Source of the DNA: Bacteroides neonati
GTDB lineage: Bacteria > Bacteroidota > Bacteroidia > Bacteroidales > Bacteroidaceae
Assembly (NCBI RefSeq): GCF_000499785.1
Contig: NZ_HG726024.1
Coordinates: 217,371 to 272,930 of the forward strand
Direction of reading: 5' to 3'
Length of the DNA: 55,560 nucleotides
Below are positions 7,147-15,371 of the stretch, one piece after another. A program made the translations under genes and the position numbers. The first letter of the stretch is position 1; every line of letters begins with the position of its first letter. The notes beneath the pieces are model-generated. The model saw only the letters and a program-made list of their open reading frames with translations, did no database searches and had not been told where the DNA came from.

Positions 7147-8907
7147 ATGTCAAAAGTAAGAGACTACAAAGACATAGAAGTTGTGTTCGATTCATTTGAT
7201 GCAAGTCTAACTATAAAACATCAAACTGGAGATGCCATAATTCCATGTAAGGGAGGAGCTTCTATTGTTCCTCTCCCATGTGGAGGCGGGAAAAGTACAG
7301 CTACTTGTGATCTGGTTGCCAAGAGGTGCGATAAGGGAATAGTGATCTTTGTTTCCACACGTGCCGATGCGAATGATATGAAGAAAAGACTGGAAAGTTT
7401 GTCTCTCCCTATATTAAAAGACGAAATAGTGACTTTACATCAAGAAGATTCTCACTATAGTAGTTATATAGCTCACCCTGAACAGGTAACAAAGAAAAAG
7501 GTTCTGATTGTCCCCAGTGTTCATCTCTATTTGGATTATTTGCCAGCTTTATTCGCTTATGCTAGTGGAAAGATGGTTGATATATCTAAATATACTGGAA
7601 ACTTAGGAGCATTACTGAAATCCACCGAAGTACGCAAATTCTGTATAATAGACGAACAACCATCCTTTATACAACCGTTTAATGCATTTGAACGGCTTAA
7701 GATTCTTGCTTATATGGGTAATTTGGGGACATCATCTAAAGATAGTATCCCTATTGGAACAGGTTTATATTACCATTGTTTGGGAATACAGGAAATGAAG
7801 TCTGTGAATAGTACATTCTTAAGAAAAACCAGCGATCATCTATATAGTACTAAGTCAGCCTTGAATACATTTCGGGAAGAAGAGGTGTTGGCTCATATCA
7901 ACCAAAATTATTCGGCTATATGGAATACAAAAGGGAGGTATTATCCAATATATCACTTTCTAAAAGATTGGGTAGTAAAGGGTATGCAAATGAATGTTAT
8001 CATATTGGATGCAACAGCGGATGTGCTAAGTGATTATAAGAAAACATTTTTCAAGTTGATCCAGAATTCGGGGAAGATGTACTCGTCACCTATAATCTTT
8101 CAAAAATTTCCAATGTCCCTTGAAAGGTGGTTGTTTGAGAAAGATGTAGACGACAATACAATTCGGGACAGAATACAGGATATAGTTGATGAGTTGGCAG
8201 ATCAGATACAACAGGCTTCTCCGTTACTTATTGTCACATGGAAATACATGGTAGCCAGAGACAGTGATCCAGACAAAGAAGATAAACACCTGAATCTAAT
8301 GAAAGTGCTTGAAGAAGAACTAAATAAAAAAGGATTGGCTGGAAAATACAGTATCATTTATCGTGGTTCTGGTCAAGACAAGGCTACCAATGCTTTTAGT
8401 AATTATGCAGGCATTTCTTTTGTTGGAGAATGGCGAACAGGCAAATCAGGACTATCCTTGATTAACAAAAACTACGGTATCCATTCGACTGAACGAAGAA
8501 TAAGAACAGCCGGAATGATTCAAGCTATATGTAGACTTCGGATAAGGCAGCATAATGGTGATCCGATTCATGTATTCTATTCCGATGATATAGATTCACA
8601 GCTAATGAAAGATGTCTTTGATTATTTCAGGAAGAATAGTGATACGGGGGTAAGCATAAGTGGAATGCCTGTTCTTACGCCAGCGACTAAAAGAACACCT
8701 GTATTTCTTAAGAAGGTAAAAATCTTATATGGATATGATTCTAAACTATTGGATGCCATAAAGTATTGTAGAACATATACACTTACAATCAGGTTGAAAG
8801 ACATTCTTAGACTTATCCCCATGAAAGAAAAGAAAGCTCGCTCGTATAATCCGTTAAAAGACACATTAAAGAAAGAGTATAATATTACCCTCAAAGTGGT
8901 ACGATAG
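7147..8907 (+). CDS. P-loop helicase-like ATPase
   Basis: 586 residues. Walker A is PLPCGGGKST near residue 45; motif Ia-like VIFVSTRADA follows. IIDEQPSF (~residue 172) is the DExx box and VIILDATAD (~290) resembles motif III. GISFVGEWRTGKSGLSL and MIQAICRLRIRQ (~460) are the motif V/VI region with its arginines. The order fits superfamily 2-type helicases. It is probably the replicative or recombinational helicase of the island, working with the primase-like protein encoded next. The exact family is not identified. A hairpin separates it from the next gene. Confidence 0.85.
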   Translation: MSKVRDYKDIEVVFDSFDASLTIKHQTGDAIIPCKGGASIVPLPCGGGKSTATCDLVAKRCDKGIVIFVSTRADANDMKKRLESLSLPILKDEIVTLHQEDSHYSSYIAHPEQVTKKKVLIVPSVHLYLDYLPALFAYASGKMVDISKYTGNLGALLKSTEVRKFCIIDEQPSFIQPFNAFERLKILAYMGNLGTSSKDSIPIGTGLYYHCLGIQEMKSVNSTFLRKTSDHLYSTKSALNTFREEEVLAHINQNYSAIWNTKGRYYPIYHFLKDWVVKGMQMNVIILDATADVLSDYKKTFFKLIQNSGKMYSSPIIFQKFPMSLERWLFEKDVDDNTIRDRIQDIVDELADQIQQASPLLIVTWKYMVARDSDPDKEDKHLNLMKVLEEELNKKGLAGKYSIIYRGSGQDKATNAFSNYAGISFVGEWRTGKSGLSLINKNYGIHSTERRIRTAGMIQAICRLRIRQHNGDPIHVFYSDDIDSQLMKDVFDYFRKNSDTGVSISGMPVLTPATKRTPVFLKKVKILYGYDSKLLDAIKYCRTYTLTIRLKDILRLIPMKEKKARSYNPLKDTLKKEYNITLKVVR

Positions 8908-8920
8908 AGAAAACTCAATA

Positions 8921-8984
8921 GGTGGGATATTCTCCAACGATCTACATTACTATTATATAAGAGATTAATAACTTGAATCCCACC
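8921..8984 (+). repeat. inverted repeat between helicase and primase-like genes
   Basis: GGTGGGAT (8921-8928) and ATCCCACC (8977-8984), the latter followed by TTTTAT. With a ~48-nt loop it is a weak terminator candidate. Confidence 0.45.
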
Positions 8985-9002
8985 TTTTATAATAAATAGA
9001 AT

Positions 9003-9878
9003 ATGACAGATAAAATAACTTTAATAGAAGGACTATTTAGGAATCAGTATGTCTGTATATCAGAACTACTTGATCTAAAGAATAAAATAGAAACTCCTTA
9101 TGGATATATAAAGGAGGTTACTTTAGATATTCAGAGAAATATGGGTAATAAGAAAAAACAAGATTGGTTAAAGAAGAAATTACCTGTAGTTTTGGTTAAT
9201 GGTATTTTTGGAAAAAGATTAGATACGGCATTATCAGATTATTCTTTCTATATCTGTATAGACTTAGATTATGATTTCCCTAATGAATTAACGGAAAGAG
9301 ATTCTGATTGGGTGAAACACACAAGTGATCCCTATGTTAAGATGGCTTTCCATTCACCAAGAGGAGGAATAAAACTGATTATCCAACATGATTCCCTTGA
9401 TCCGGCTTTTCATAAAGAACTGTATCGTTCAATCAGTGAGTACTTGGGGAATACGCATATAGATTCTAAATGCGATAATTTATCAAGGGCACATTTCATA
9501 AGTTATGATCCAAAGGTATATTATAATTCAAGCTCAAAGGTTTTCCATTTTACCCCATCATCTCCAACCAAAGTTACTCCTTATGTGACATCAAAGACTA
9601 TAAATAGTACAGGTGCAACATTTTGGAAAAATCTCATGTTACCGCCTCCAAAGTTTAAGAGTCCCGATCAGGCTATAAAGAAAGTACAAGAGTTATCAGA
9701 TAAGTATTTTCCGGTTAGTCCGGGATTTCGGAATTCTAATCTATTCCGGTTTGCTTGTAAATTACATGACTATGGTGTCTCAAAAGATGATGCTCTTATG
9801 TATTTGTTGTTACGTTATGTTGAATCTGGTTTTGACGGAATAGAGATTGAAGGGATAATCAATAGTGCATATAAATAA
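9003..9878 (+). CDS. VirE_N / BT4734-like primase-type protein
   Basis: 291 residues. The N-terminal half has the pattern of the BT4734-like/VirE N-terminal domain: LPVVLVNGIFGKR, then YICIDLDYDFPNEL, then DPYVKMAFHSPRGGIKLII. The D-x-D and H-S-P-R-G-G residues are the primase-polymerase-like core. The end (SNLFRFACKLHDYGVSKDDALMYL) resembles the helical PriCT-type region of such primases. It probably primes replication of the excised island together with the upstream helicase. It is shorter than the long primase-helicase fusions of Bacteroides elements; here the two activities are separate genes. Confidence 0.82.
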   Translation: MTDKITLIEGLFRNQYVCISELLDLKNKIETPYGYIKEVTLDIQRNMGNKKKQDWLKKKLPVVLVNGIFGKRLDTALSDYSFYICIDLDYDFPNELTERDSDWVKHTSDPYVKMAFHSPRGGIKLIIQHDSLDPAFHKELYRSISEYLGNTHIDSKCDNLSRAHFISYDPKVYYNSSSKVFHFTPSSPTKVTPYVTSKTINSTGATFWKNLMLPPPKFKSPDQAIKKVQELSDKYFPVSPGFRNSNLFRFACKLHDYGVSKDDALMYLLLRYVESGFDGIEIEGIINSAYK

Positions 9879-9890
9879 AAATGTAAAGCA

Positions 9891-9927
9891 AGGAAGATAA
9901 CTACTTTTTTAGGGTACTTATCTTCCT
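9891..9927. terminator. bidirectional terminator between convergent genes
   Basis: AGGAAGATAA (9891-9900) pairs with TTATCTTCCT (9918-9927) and lies between the primase-like gene (plus) and the small acidic-protein genes (minus). Confidence 0.65.
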
Positions 9928-9940
9928 GTCTTATTTTCGG

Positions 9941-10093
9941 TTAGCTTACTGTAGTATCAAATTCATAAATCGCAAAGAGATTTCCCATATTATCCTCTTC
10001 GAAATGTGAAAAGAAAAATATCACATCACCATCATCTTTATAGAGATTTAATATACATTTTGGTAGAAAACCTCGTTGATGATGGCTCTCCAT
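9941..10093 (-). CDS. small protein, 50 aa, last gene of the LRR operon
   Basis: A short frame, MESHHQRGFLPKCILNLYKD to FDTTVS, begins 3 nt after the stop of the preceding 43-aa gene. It contains a D-D-G-D stretch and a run of phenylalanines (VIFFFSHFEEDN). No family recognised. Tight packing behind the YaaW-like gene on the same strand is the main support. Confidence 0.5.
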   Translation of the reverse strand: MESHHQRGFLPKCILNLYKDDGDVIFFFSHFEEDNMGNLFAIYEFDTTVS

Positions 10094-10096
10094 AGT

Positions 10097-10228
10097 TTAA
10101 TCATCGTTATAGCCTTCGTCTGGATCATCACCATCTTCTGGTCTATCTGTGTCCCATTCTGTCCATGGATTTCCTGTATAAACATCTCCATCGTCATCTC
10201 TATACATCCCTAAAACTCTTTTTTTCAT
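10097..10228 (-). CDS. small acidic protein, 43 aa
   Basis: The frame starts MKKRVLGMYRDDDGDVYTGN and continues with WTEWDTDRPEDGDDPDEGYNDD before the stop. It is extremely rich in aspartate and glutamate, with a basic N-terminus. It lies 20 nt after the YaaW-like gene and 3 nt before the next small gene. No known family. An acidic antidote, ion-binding or DNA-mimic role is only speculation. Confidence 0.55.
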   Translation of the reverse strand: MKKRVLGMYRDDDGDVYTGNPWTEWDTDRPEDGDDPDEGYNDD

Positions 10229-10248
10229 ATTTAATGATTTTGATATTA

Positions 10249-10974
10249 TTATTTTAACAACATTTGAGAGCGCCTACGCATATATATAACCTGAATGACA
10301 GAAGGTATTGTCACACGATAGGCAGGACCAGCTACATCAACTAAAGTCCACAAAACAGTCACTAACCATCCTATTGGGCCAGCGAAAACACTTATATATT
10401 TAGCTAATCCGGCATTCAAAGCTAATGAAAGTCCTCTGCCTAATAAAGTTTGAGCGACTGCATTTGCAACAATCACAGCCATTTTATATGGAGCAAACCC
10501 GCCATTTCTAATAGCCATTTGTAATGCAATTATCATCCCTTGTTTAGTCGGAATCTGAGTTTTTATATTCATCTCATCAACAAGCTTCTGCATATCTTCT
10601 ACCGTCATCTGTTCTAATGAATCTGTTAATATTTTCTGTAGGAGATATTCTTCTATCATTTCTGTAGAAGCCTCCTTATTGTAATTTACTTTCATCCTAT
10701 CACAAACTTCAAATAAGATTGTTCGATATGTAACACCAGTTTTTCTTATGCAATTAACGATCGTGTTACCGCCAAATAGCTGAAATTCATTCGCTATATC
10801 TTCCCACATACTTGTGAGATGATTGGGATAACATTGGAGGTACGCATTACTTTTTGTCAAAGTTTCCAAATAACGTTTCTTTCCATCTTTGTCTGTAGTT
10901 AAGTAATCTACTAGAATTTGTAAGTCTTCATTCTTGCAGAAAGCTAGAAACTCTAAATCTTTGTCTTCTTTCAT
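10249..10974 (-). CDS. YaaW/UPF0174-like protein with DUF3944
   Basis: 241 residues. The N-terminus, DLEFLAFCKNEDLQILVDYL followed by TTDKDGKKRY, is the DUF3944 motif. Residues ~165-230 form a glycine/alanine-rich hydrophobic hairpin (ALNAGLAKYISVFAGPIGWL, VTVLWTLVDVAGPAYRV) ending in a basic tail YMRRRSQ. Length and order match the YaaW family (about 237 aa in E. coli), whose biochemical role is unknown. The hydrophobic hairpin suggests membrane insertion. The gene follows the secreted LRR gene by 5 nt, so both are co-transcribed and presumably phase-varied together. Confidence 0.85.
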   Translation of the reverse strand: MKEDKDLEFLAFCKNEDLQILVDYLTTDKDGKKRYLETLTKSNAYLQCYPNHLTSMWEDIANEFQLFGGNTIVNCIRKTGVTYRTILFEVCDRMKVNYNKEASTEMIEEYLLQKILTDSLEQMTVEDMQKLVDEMNIKTQIPTKQGMIIALQMAIRNGGFAPYKMAVIVANAVAQTLLGRGLSLALNAGLAKYISVFAGPIGWLVTVLWTLVDVAGPAYRVTIPSVIQVIYMRRRSQMLLK

Positions 10975-10979
10975 AATAA

Positions 10980-13265
10980 TTATTCTTCTATATATTCGAC
11001 TTTATTGCCCATCATATTATAATAAGCAGTTATGCTTCCTTTAGGAATATGTACTTTGCCACCATAGTGAATCATATTATTACCTTCTATTATGGGAGGT
11101 GTTGATGACTTAAAATAGAAATCAGCAGCGTCTGGATATTTTTCGAAATATTCGCCTTCAGGTAATCTTAAACGTACATATCTATTATTATCAGACCCAA
11201 TTTTGATTACTGATTTTGGTATGACGACTTTATTCATTTTATAACAACCACTAATACATCCACTAGGAATCTCCATGAGTCCTTCTGGAAAAATTAATTC
11301 TTTTAAATTTATACAATCTTTAAACGTATTATTACCTAATTTCTTCAGCTTTTGAGGTAACTCAATTTGCTCTAATGACATACATCGATAAAAAGTCTTT
11401 TCTCCAATTCTTTCAACGCTTTGAGGAAGTCTAATTTTTTTAAGACTCATGCAATCTTCAAATGCAGAAAATACTATGGTTCTCAAATATGGAGAAAATT
11501 CGATTGTTTCCAAACTTTTACAGTTTTTGAAAGCTTCCCTATATATACAGGCAGCTCTTAAAGGTAACTTCACTGTTTTTAAAAGAGCCATTCCTTCTAA
11601 GGCATTATATGGAATACAACAGTTGTTCTCCGGCTCATTGAATTCTGTTGCAGATTGCAATACATACGCTAAAGCTTTATTTGCTTGATATTCATTAGTA
11701 GAAATTTTCTTATCTCTGGACTCATGATCTAATCCTTTCCCGAGTAATCCAAACAAGAAGTTTAAAGCTTCCGTATCAGCTTGCTCTTGCTTTAAGAACT
11801 TAGGTGAATAAGTAATATAGGTGTGGGATAAATCTAAATAACTTAAAAATCTGCATTTCTTAATAATGTTTAAATCTGTCTCGTAGAGAAAACCTGTGAT
11901 GATTAGTGAATCTATTGAATTAAGATTTTTTAATGGCAAAGAAGATAAAATGTTTCCGGGTTCTTCAACTGTAATATTAAAACTGCTTTGGGCATCTTTT
12001 TCGATTAGGTTCATTTCGTTCCATAATTCCTGTGAATGATATGCCGTAATAGCATTCTTTGGAACGATCATTTTATATGTAAAATCCCATCCTAAACTAT
12101 AATTCTCACGATTGACCCAACTGTCTGTTAAATATATATAGCCATTATCGAAGACATTGATTACTTGATCATTTATGTGAGGAGGATTTGGAGATAGAAA
12201 AATAATTTTCTCTATTGGACAAGTTTCAAACGCTGAGAAGTATAAGTTTGTTACAGATTGAGGAATTTCTATATCTTTAATGGCACATTTACTAAAAGCA
12301 TTTTTACCGATTGATATTATTGATTCATTTAATATCACTTTTTTTAATTTCTTGCAATTCGTAAAACAAAAATCTGGTATATGCTTGATTTTCTTCGGTA
12401 TATTGATAGTCGTGATATGAGAATTAGCAAAAGCGAACGGCACAATAGAGTCTATGCTTACAATATCATTGATATTATATTTATCATTCCACCTATTTAA
12501 TATTACTAGATTGTCTTTATTAATAAAGATGTAGTTAGGGAAAATTTCTTTTAATGGTAAACAATCTTTTATTAAACAATCAGCCGTTGGTACTACCAAT
12601 GAATCTACGAATATTTTTTGTTTCAAATTATGTATATACTCATCTTTTATATTATAGAACCCTGTTTGTTCGTAATATTTACTTGTTCTATGCTCTCGAC
12701 CTATTAACCAGTCTAGCTCTCCTTGACTAATATTTTGAGGTGTGTCTCTGAATTTGCCTAGATTAATTTTTGTCAAATCGTTTTCTAAAATATTAATTTT
12801 TTTAAGGTGTATTTTTTCACGATCATTGCTATATGTAATAATCTCACATCCTCGTCTAATATGCAACACATCTAAGACTGGAATATTTGGGGTATTACAT
12901 TTGTAAGGGTAGAATCCTCTACAAGATAATGGCAACCACAATTCTTTCAGATGAGCTAATACAGGTAAAGTTAATTGATTATAGCTAGTGAATTCTTTTT
13001 TATTATCTTTTTCTTTATCATTTGATAGATTTACATCCTTTAAATCCAAGTATTCCAGATTATTCATAGAACCAAGATAGGCAAAATCTTCGTTGTTCAT
13101 AGTCCCTGAAATTTTTAAACGAGAAATATTTAACACATTTTTTTTCTTAATAATACTTGATAGTTTACCCACCTTTTCGTTTGTTACTGTAGTAATTGTT
13201 TGTGCATAAGACAGTGTTGTGACTAAAAGAAAAAAGAGTGCTTGAATCAATTTAGCTATTTTCAT
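10980..13265 (-). CDS. secreted BspA-type leucine-rich repeat protein
   Basis: 761 residues from ATG 13265, which has a strong GGAGGAG sequence 5-6 nt upstream; the longer frame to 13466 is not used because it would run through the promoter region. A signal peptide (MKIAKLIQALFFLLVTTLSYA, cut before Q) directs export. LRR_5/TpLRR repeats of the form L-x-x-I-x-(I/L)-P-x-x-V-x-x-I-G-x-x-A-F-x-x-C occur in two blocks, about residues 280-370 and 540-690 (e.g. LPQSVERIGEKTFYRCMSL). BspA-like proteins are surface adhesins or binding proteins. It is the first gene of an operon with the YaaW-like and two tiny acidic proteins, behind a candidate invertible promoter. Confidence 0.92.
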   Translation of the reverse strand: MKIAKLIQALFFLLVTTLSYAQTITTVTNEKVGKLSSIIKKKNVLNISRLKISGTMNNEDFAYLGSMNNLEYLDLKDVNLSNDKEKDNKKEFTSYNQLTLPVLAHLKELWLPLSCRGFYPYKCNTPNIPVLDVLHIRRGCEIITYSNDREKIHLKKINILENDLTKINLGKFRDTPQNISQGELDWLIGREHRTSKYYEQTGFYNIKDEYIHNLKQKIFVDSLVVPTADCLIKDCLPLKEIFPNYIFINKDNLVILNRWNDKYNINDIVSIDSIVPFAFANSHITTINIPKKIKHIPDFCFTNCKKLKKVILNESIISIGKNAFSKCAIKDIEIPQSVTNLYFSAFETCPIEKIIFLSPNPPHINDQVINVFDNGYIYLTDSWVNRENYSLGWDFTYKMIVPKNAITAYHSQELWNEMNLIEKDAQSSFNITVEEPGNILSSLPLKNLNSIDSLIITGFLYETDLNIIKKCRFLSYLDLSHTYITYSPKFLKQEQADTEALNFLFGLLGKGLDHESRDKKISTNEYQANKALAYVLQSATEFNEPENNCCIPYNALEGMALLKTVKLPLRAACIYREAFKNCKSLETIEFSPYLRTIVFSAFEDCMSLKKIRLPQSVERIGEKTFYRCMSLEQIELPQKLKKLGNNTFKDCINLKELIFPEGLMEIPSGCISGCYKMNKVVIPKSVIKIGSDNNRYVRLRLPEGEYFEKYPDAADFYFKSSTPPIIEGNNMIHYGGKVHIPKGSITAYYNMMGNKVEYIEE

Positions 13266-13863
13266 AAATTCTCCTCCTATACGCTTATAAGTCTCCGAAT
13301 TTAGCCGTTTCTTTAGATTAAACGTTAAAAAAGAAGCGTGAGACTTGTTCTGCTCATCAAATACCCGGCATCTGGAAAAGCCTTGTGAAGATGAACGAAG
13401 AAACAATACTCTCACGCTATGCATATAATGAAAGCATATAGCAAAGCTATACACGAGCATATACAAAACAGAATGAGCGTCATATTGTCTCTATCCTTTC
13501 ACTTTGAAATTTTCCAGATTTCGGTATTTCGGATAAAGCAAAAACGCTTACTAATATTCGACTTTTTCTCTAGTCGAATGGTGCAAATATACGTTTTTTT
13601 TCAATATGACGCTCTTGTTGGGAGTATTATTTCTTCAAAGGTAAGGAAATAAAGCTTTTAAAACTGGAAAAAAATAAAAAAAAGTTTCATTGCCTTATAT
13701 TTATAATAAAACCAAATATTTATTCTATTCGTATGCCCTTTTTATCCCTTCTTGTTTTTATTTTTTTTTGCTCGCTTAGAAAAATAGAAGAGCTTTTTCT
13801 TTTTGATACGTCAATTGTTGTTTTAAAAAGGAGAGGGGGTATTACTCCCCCGCCCTTAATTGT
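13266..13863. promoter_or_regulatory. long leader and control region of the LRR operon
   Basis: This ~600-bp region has no convincing gene. It contains the candidate invertible segment (13475-13614), a shorter inverted repeat GCGTGAGA/TCTCACGC (13336-13343, 13410-13417), three copies of GCATATA between 13420 and 13465, and a hairpin GGGGG-TATTACT-CCCCC (13835-13851) just past the end of the serine recombinase gene. The leader from the -7 element to the LRR start is ~310 nt. Confidence 0.6.
13475..13614. promoter_or_regulatory. candidate invertible promoter bounded by 13-bp inverted repeats
   Basis: GAGCGTCATATTG (13475-13487) and its exact reverse complement CAATATGACGCTC (13602-13614) enclose 114 bp. 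Inside, on the minus strand, lies a -7 element TATATTTG (complement of 13584-13591) that reads towards the LRR operon, followed by a leader hairpin TTCGACT/AGTCGAA (13557-13563, 13572-13578). The serine recombinase gene ends 250 bp to the right. Bacteroides serine invertases such as Mpi flip promoters of this architecture. In the present orientation the promoter points to the operon (ON). The -33 box is not obvious and would fall in the right repeat. Confidence 0.6.
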
Positions 13864-14514
13864 TTATTTATCGTTTATGAATTGATTTCTAATTCGTTGA
13901 ACTGTCGAAAGACCAAGACCTTGAAGTTTGGCTACATTCCTTACTGAATAACCTTTCTTCAATAATAGAATGGTCTCTTTATACTCCTCTTTTTTCTTTT
14001 CTTCTGTTTTGTTACTCCCAACTTTTCGACCTAATCTTCCTCCTTTGGAGATATAGTTTGCTCTACCGGAATTTAAGCGATATTGAATGTTGCTTCTTTC
14101 GATATTAGCCATTTCAGCAAGGACAGTCACCATGATTGAAGCAATCGGATTTACTTTCCCATCCGCTTGCAAAGTATAAAGTCCCAAATTCTGGATATAA
14201 ACACAAACTTTAGCTTCATGCAGAATCTCCAAGCTTCGTAGCACTTGTAATGTACTTCTCCCTAATCTTGATAATTCTGACAAAAGTAGAAAATTCACAG
14301 ACTCCCGAACACAATATTCTAAGCATTCTCCTAGAATCTGCCTTTCCTCTATTTTCTTAGTACCTGATATATGCTCTTGGTAGATATTCGAAATTTCTAT
14401 ATCTTGCGATTTAGCATATCTCTTCAAATCTTCTATTTGCCTCACTGTATCTTGTCGATCATTGCCAGACGATACACGGGCATAAATAACTGCTATCTTA
14501 TTCTTTGTTTCCAT
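13864..14514 (-). CDS. serine recombinase (resolvase/invertase family)
   Basis: 216 residues. The catalytic domain has AVIYARVSS with the nucleophilic serine at about residue 16-17, LLLSELSRLGRS with the conserved R-x-x-R, and an ISGTK loop. Residues ~105-150 form the long E-helix (VTVLAEMANIERSNIQYRL). The C-terminus carries a basic linker (GGRLGRKVGSNK) and a helix-turn-helix (YSVRNVAKLQGLGLSTVQRI). The size is that of Hin/Gin/Mpi-type invertases and small resolvases. The neighbouring 13-bp inverted repeats suggest it inverts the LRR promoter segment; resolving island multimers is the alternative. Confidence 0.93.
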   Translation of the reverse strand: METKNKIAVIYARVSSGNDRQDTVRQIEDLKRYAKSQDIEISNIYQEHISGTKKIEERQILGECLEYCVRESVNFLLLSELSRLGRSTLQVLRSLEILHEAKVCVYIQNLGLYTLQADGKVNPIASIMVTVLAEMANIERSNIQYRLNSGRANYISKGGRLGRKVGSNKTEEKKKEEYKETILLLKKGYSVRNVAKLQGLGLSTVQRIRNQFINDK

Positions 14515-14751
14515 ATTATTCTTTGATTAAATTGATAACATAAAATGATGTATTCAAAACTCCCTATCAGACTTATTTGAACACAGAATTATTTTGAGTA
14601 CAAGAACCACTAAAATCCATTGGAGTAGTATGTATAAAATGGAATCCTGTTAGGTTTCATATTCTGATACACTTTACCTCTTAATAGAAATCCAGTTCTA
14701 TTAAAACTTGGAATCTCTGATAAACCTCAATACCTTATTTTATTGACTGCA

Positions 14752-15000
14752 TCAGATATCCATTTTTCTGATAAAATACTCTATGCCAGAATGAACGAGA
14801 ATGTAATAATCGTGATTCACTCGACATTGATTTTCCCACGGATTGTAAAATTCTAGATAGAGTGATCTGTATAATTCTGGTAGATGCTTTTTGATCCGTT
14901 GTCTTAGCCAACTATAATTAAGTGGTCTACTTCCTTTCATCTTCTGTTCCCATTCGTCAATTGTGATTTCGGAACACATACATTCTAGATACATAATCAT
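14752..15000 (-). CDS. small unknown protein, 82 aa
   Basis: The start ATG at 15000 overlaps the stop of the upstream gene (TAATG), so the two are translationally coupled; the longer frame to 15018 is therefore rejected. The protein (MIMYLECMCSEITIDEWEQK to HSGIEYFIRKMDI) has a helical middle (RQRIKKHLPELYRSLYLEF). Proteins of this appearance occur in Bacteroides mobile elements, but I know of no function. Confidence 0.7.
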   Translation of the reverse strand: MIMYLECMCSEITIDEWEQKMKGSRPLNYSWLRQRIKKHLPELYRSLYLEFYNPWENQCRVNHDYYILVHSGIEYFIRKMDI

Positions 15001-15275
15001 TATATATAAGGTAAACATTCCATTTCTATCACTTCCACTAGCTTCTTGGCAACTTCATGAGATGCGTTGTTTCGAGCATCATAGCGTCTGTTGTCATCTG
15101 CCTGAACATAAATAATCTCCCGAATCAATCTGAATAGTGATTGTTGTAGAGTGGGGTGATAATTCTTAATACTATCGGCAAATTTCTTATAATCAAAGCA
15201 CGTATCATTTAATGCTTTTTCCAATTCCATTGCAGCTTTAAACTCTCGACTGTTTTCTAATTGATATCCTTCCAT
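15000..15275 (-). CDS. small unknown protein, 91 aa
   Basis: Helical, soluble protein with YKKFADSIKNYHPTLQQSLF, LIREII, and RRYDARNNASHEVAKKLVEV. This resembles a family of small proteins frequent in Bacteroides conjugative elements with no assigned role. It lies between DUF3871 (upstream, ~97 nt gap containing a hairpin) and the coupled 82-aa gene. Confidence 0.75.
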   Translation of the reverse strand: MEGYQLENSREFKAAMELEKALNDTCFDYKKFADSIKNYHPTLQQSLFRLIREIIYVQADDNRRYDARNNASHEVAKKLVEVIEMECLPYI

Positions 15276-15304
15276 TTTCTTTTGTTATTAAGTTGTTTAA
15301 ATAG

Positions 15305-15345
15305 GGAAGAGGATACCACCTTATTATAAGTGATACCCTCTTCGG
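15305..15345 (-). repeat. hairpin after DUF3871 gene
   Basis: On the minus strand a GAAGAGGGTATCAC...GTGGTATCCTCTTC imperfect inverted repeat surrounds CTTATAATAAG. It could act as a terminator or processing site between DUF3871 and the following small genes. Confidence 0.45.
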
Positions 15346-15371
15346 ATCATACAAGCCATATTCATTCTCGA

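Noticed and set aside
13336..13417. GCGTGAGA/TCTCACGC inverted repeat as the inversion site
   Set aside because: Only 8 bp and no promoter element between the arms; the 13-bp pair at 13475/13602 is a better candidate.
13419..13652. 77-codon frame on the plus strand in the LRR control region
   Set aside because: It overlaps the candidate invertible segment and its promoter, has no recognisable domain and no good ribosome binding site.
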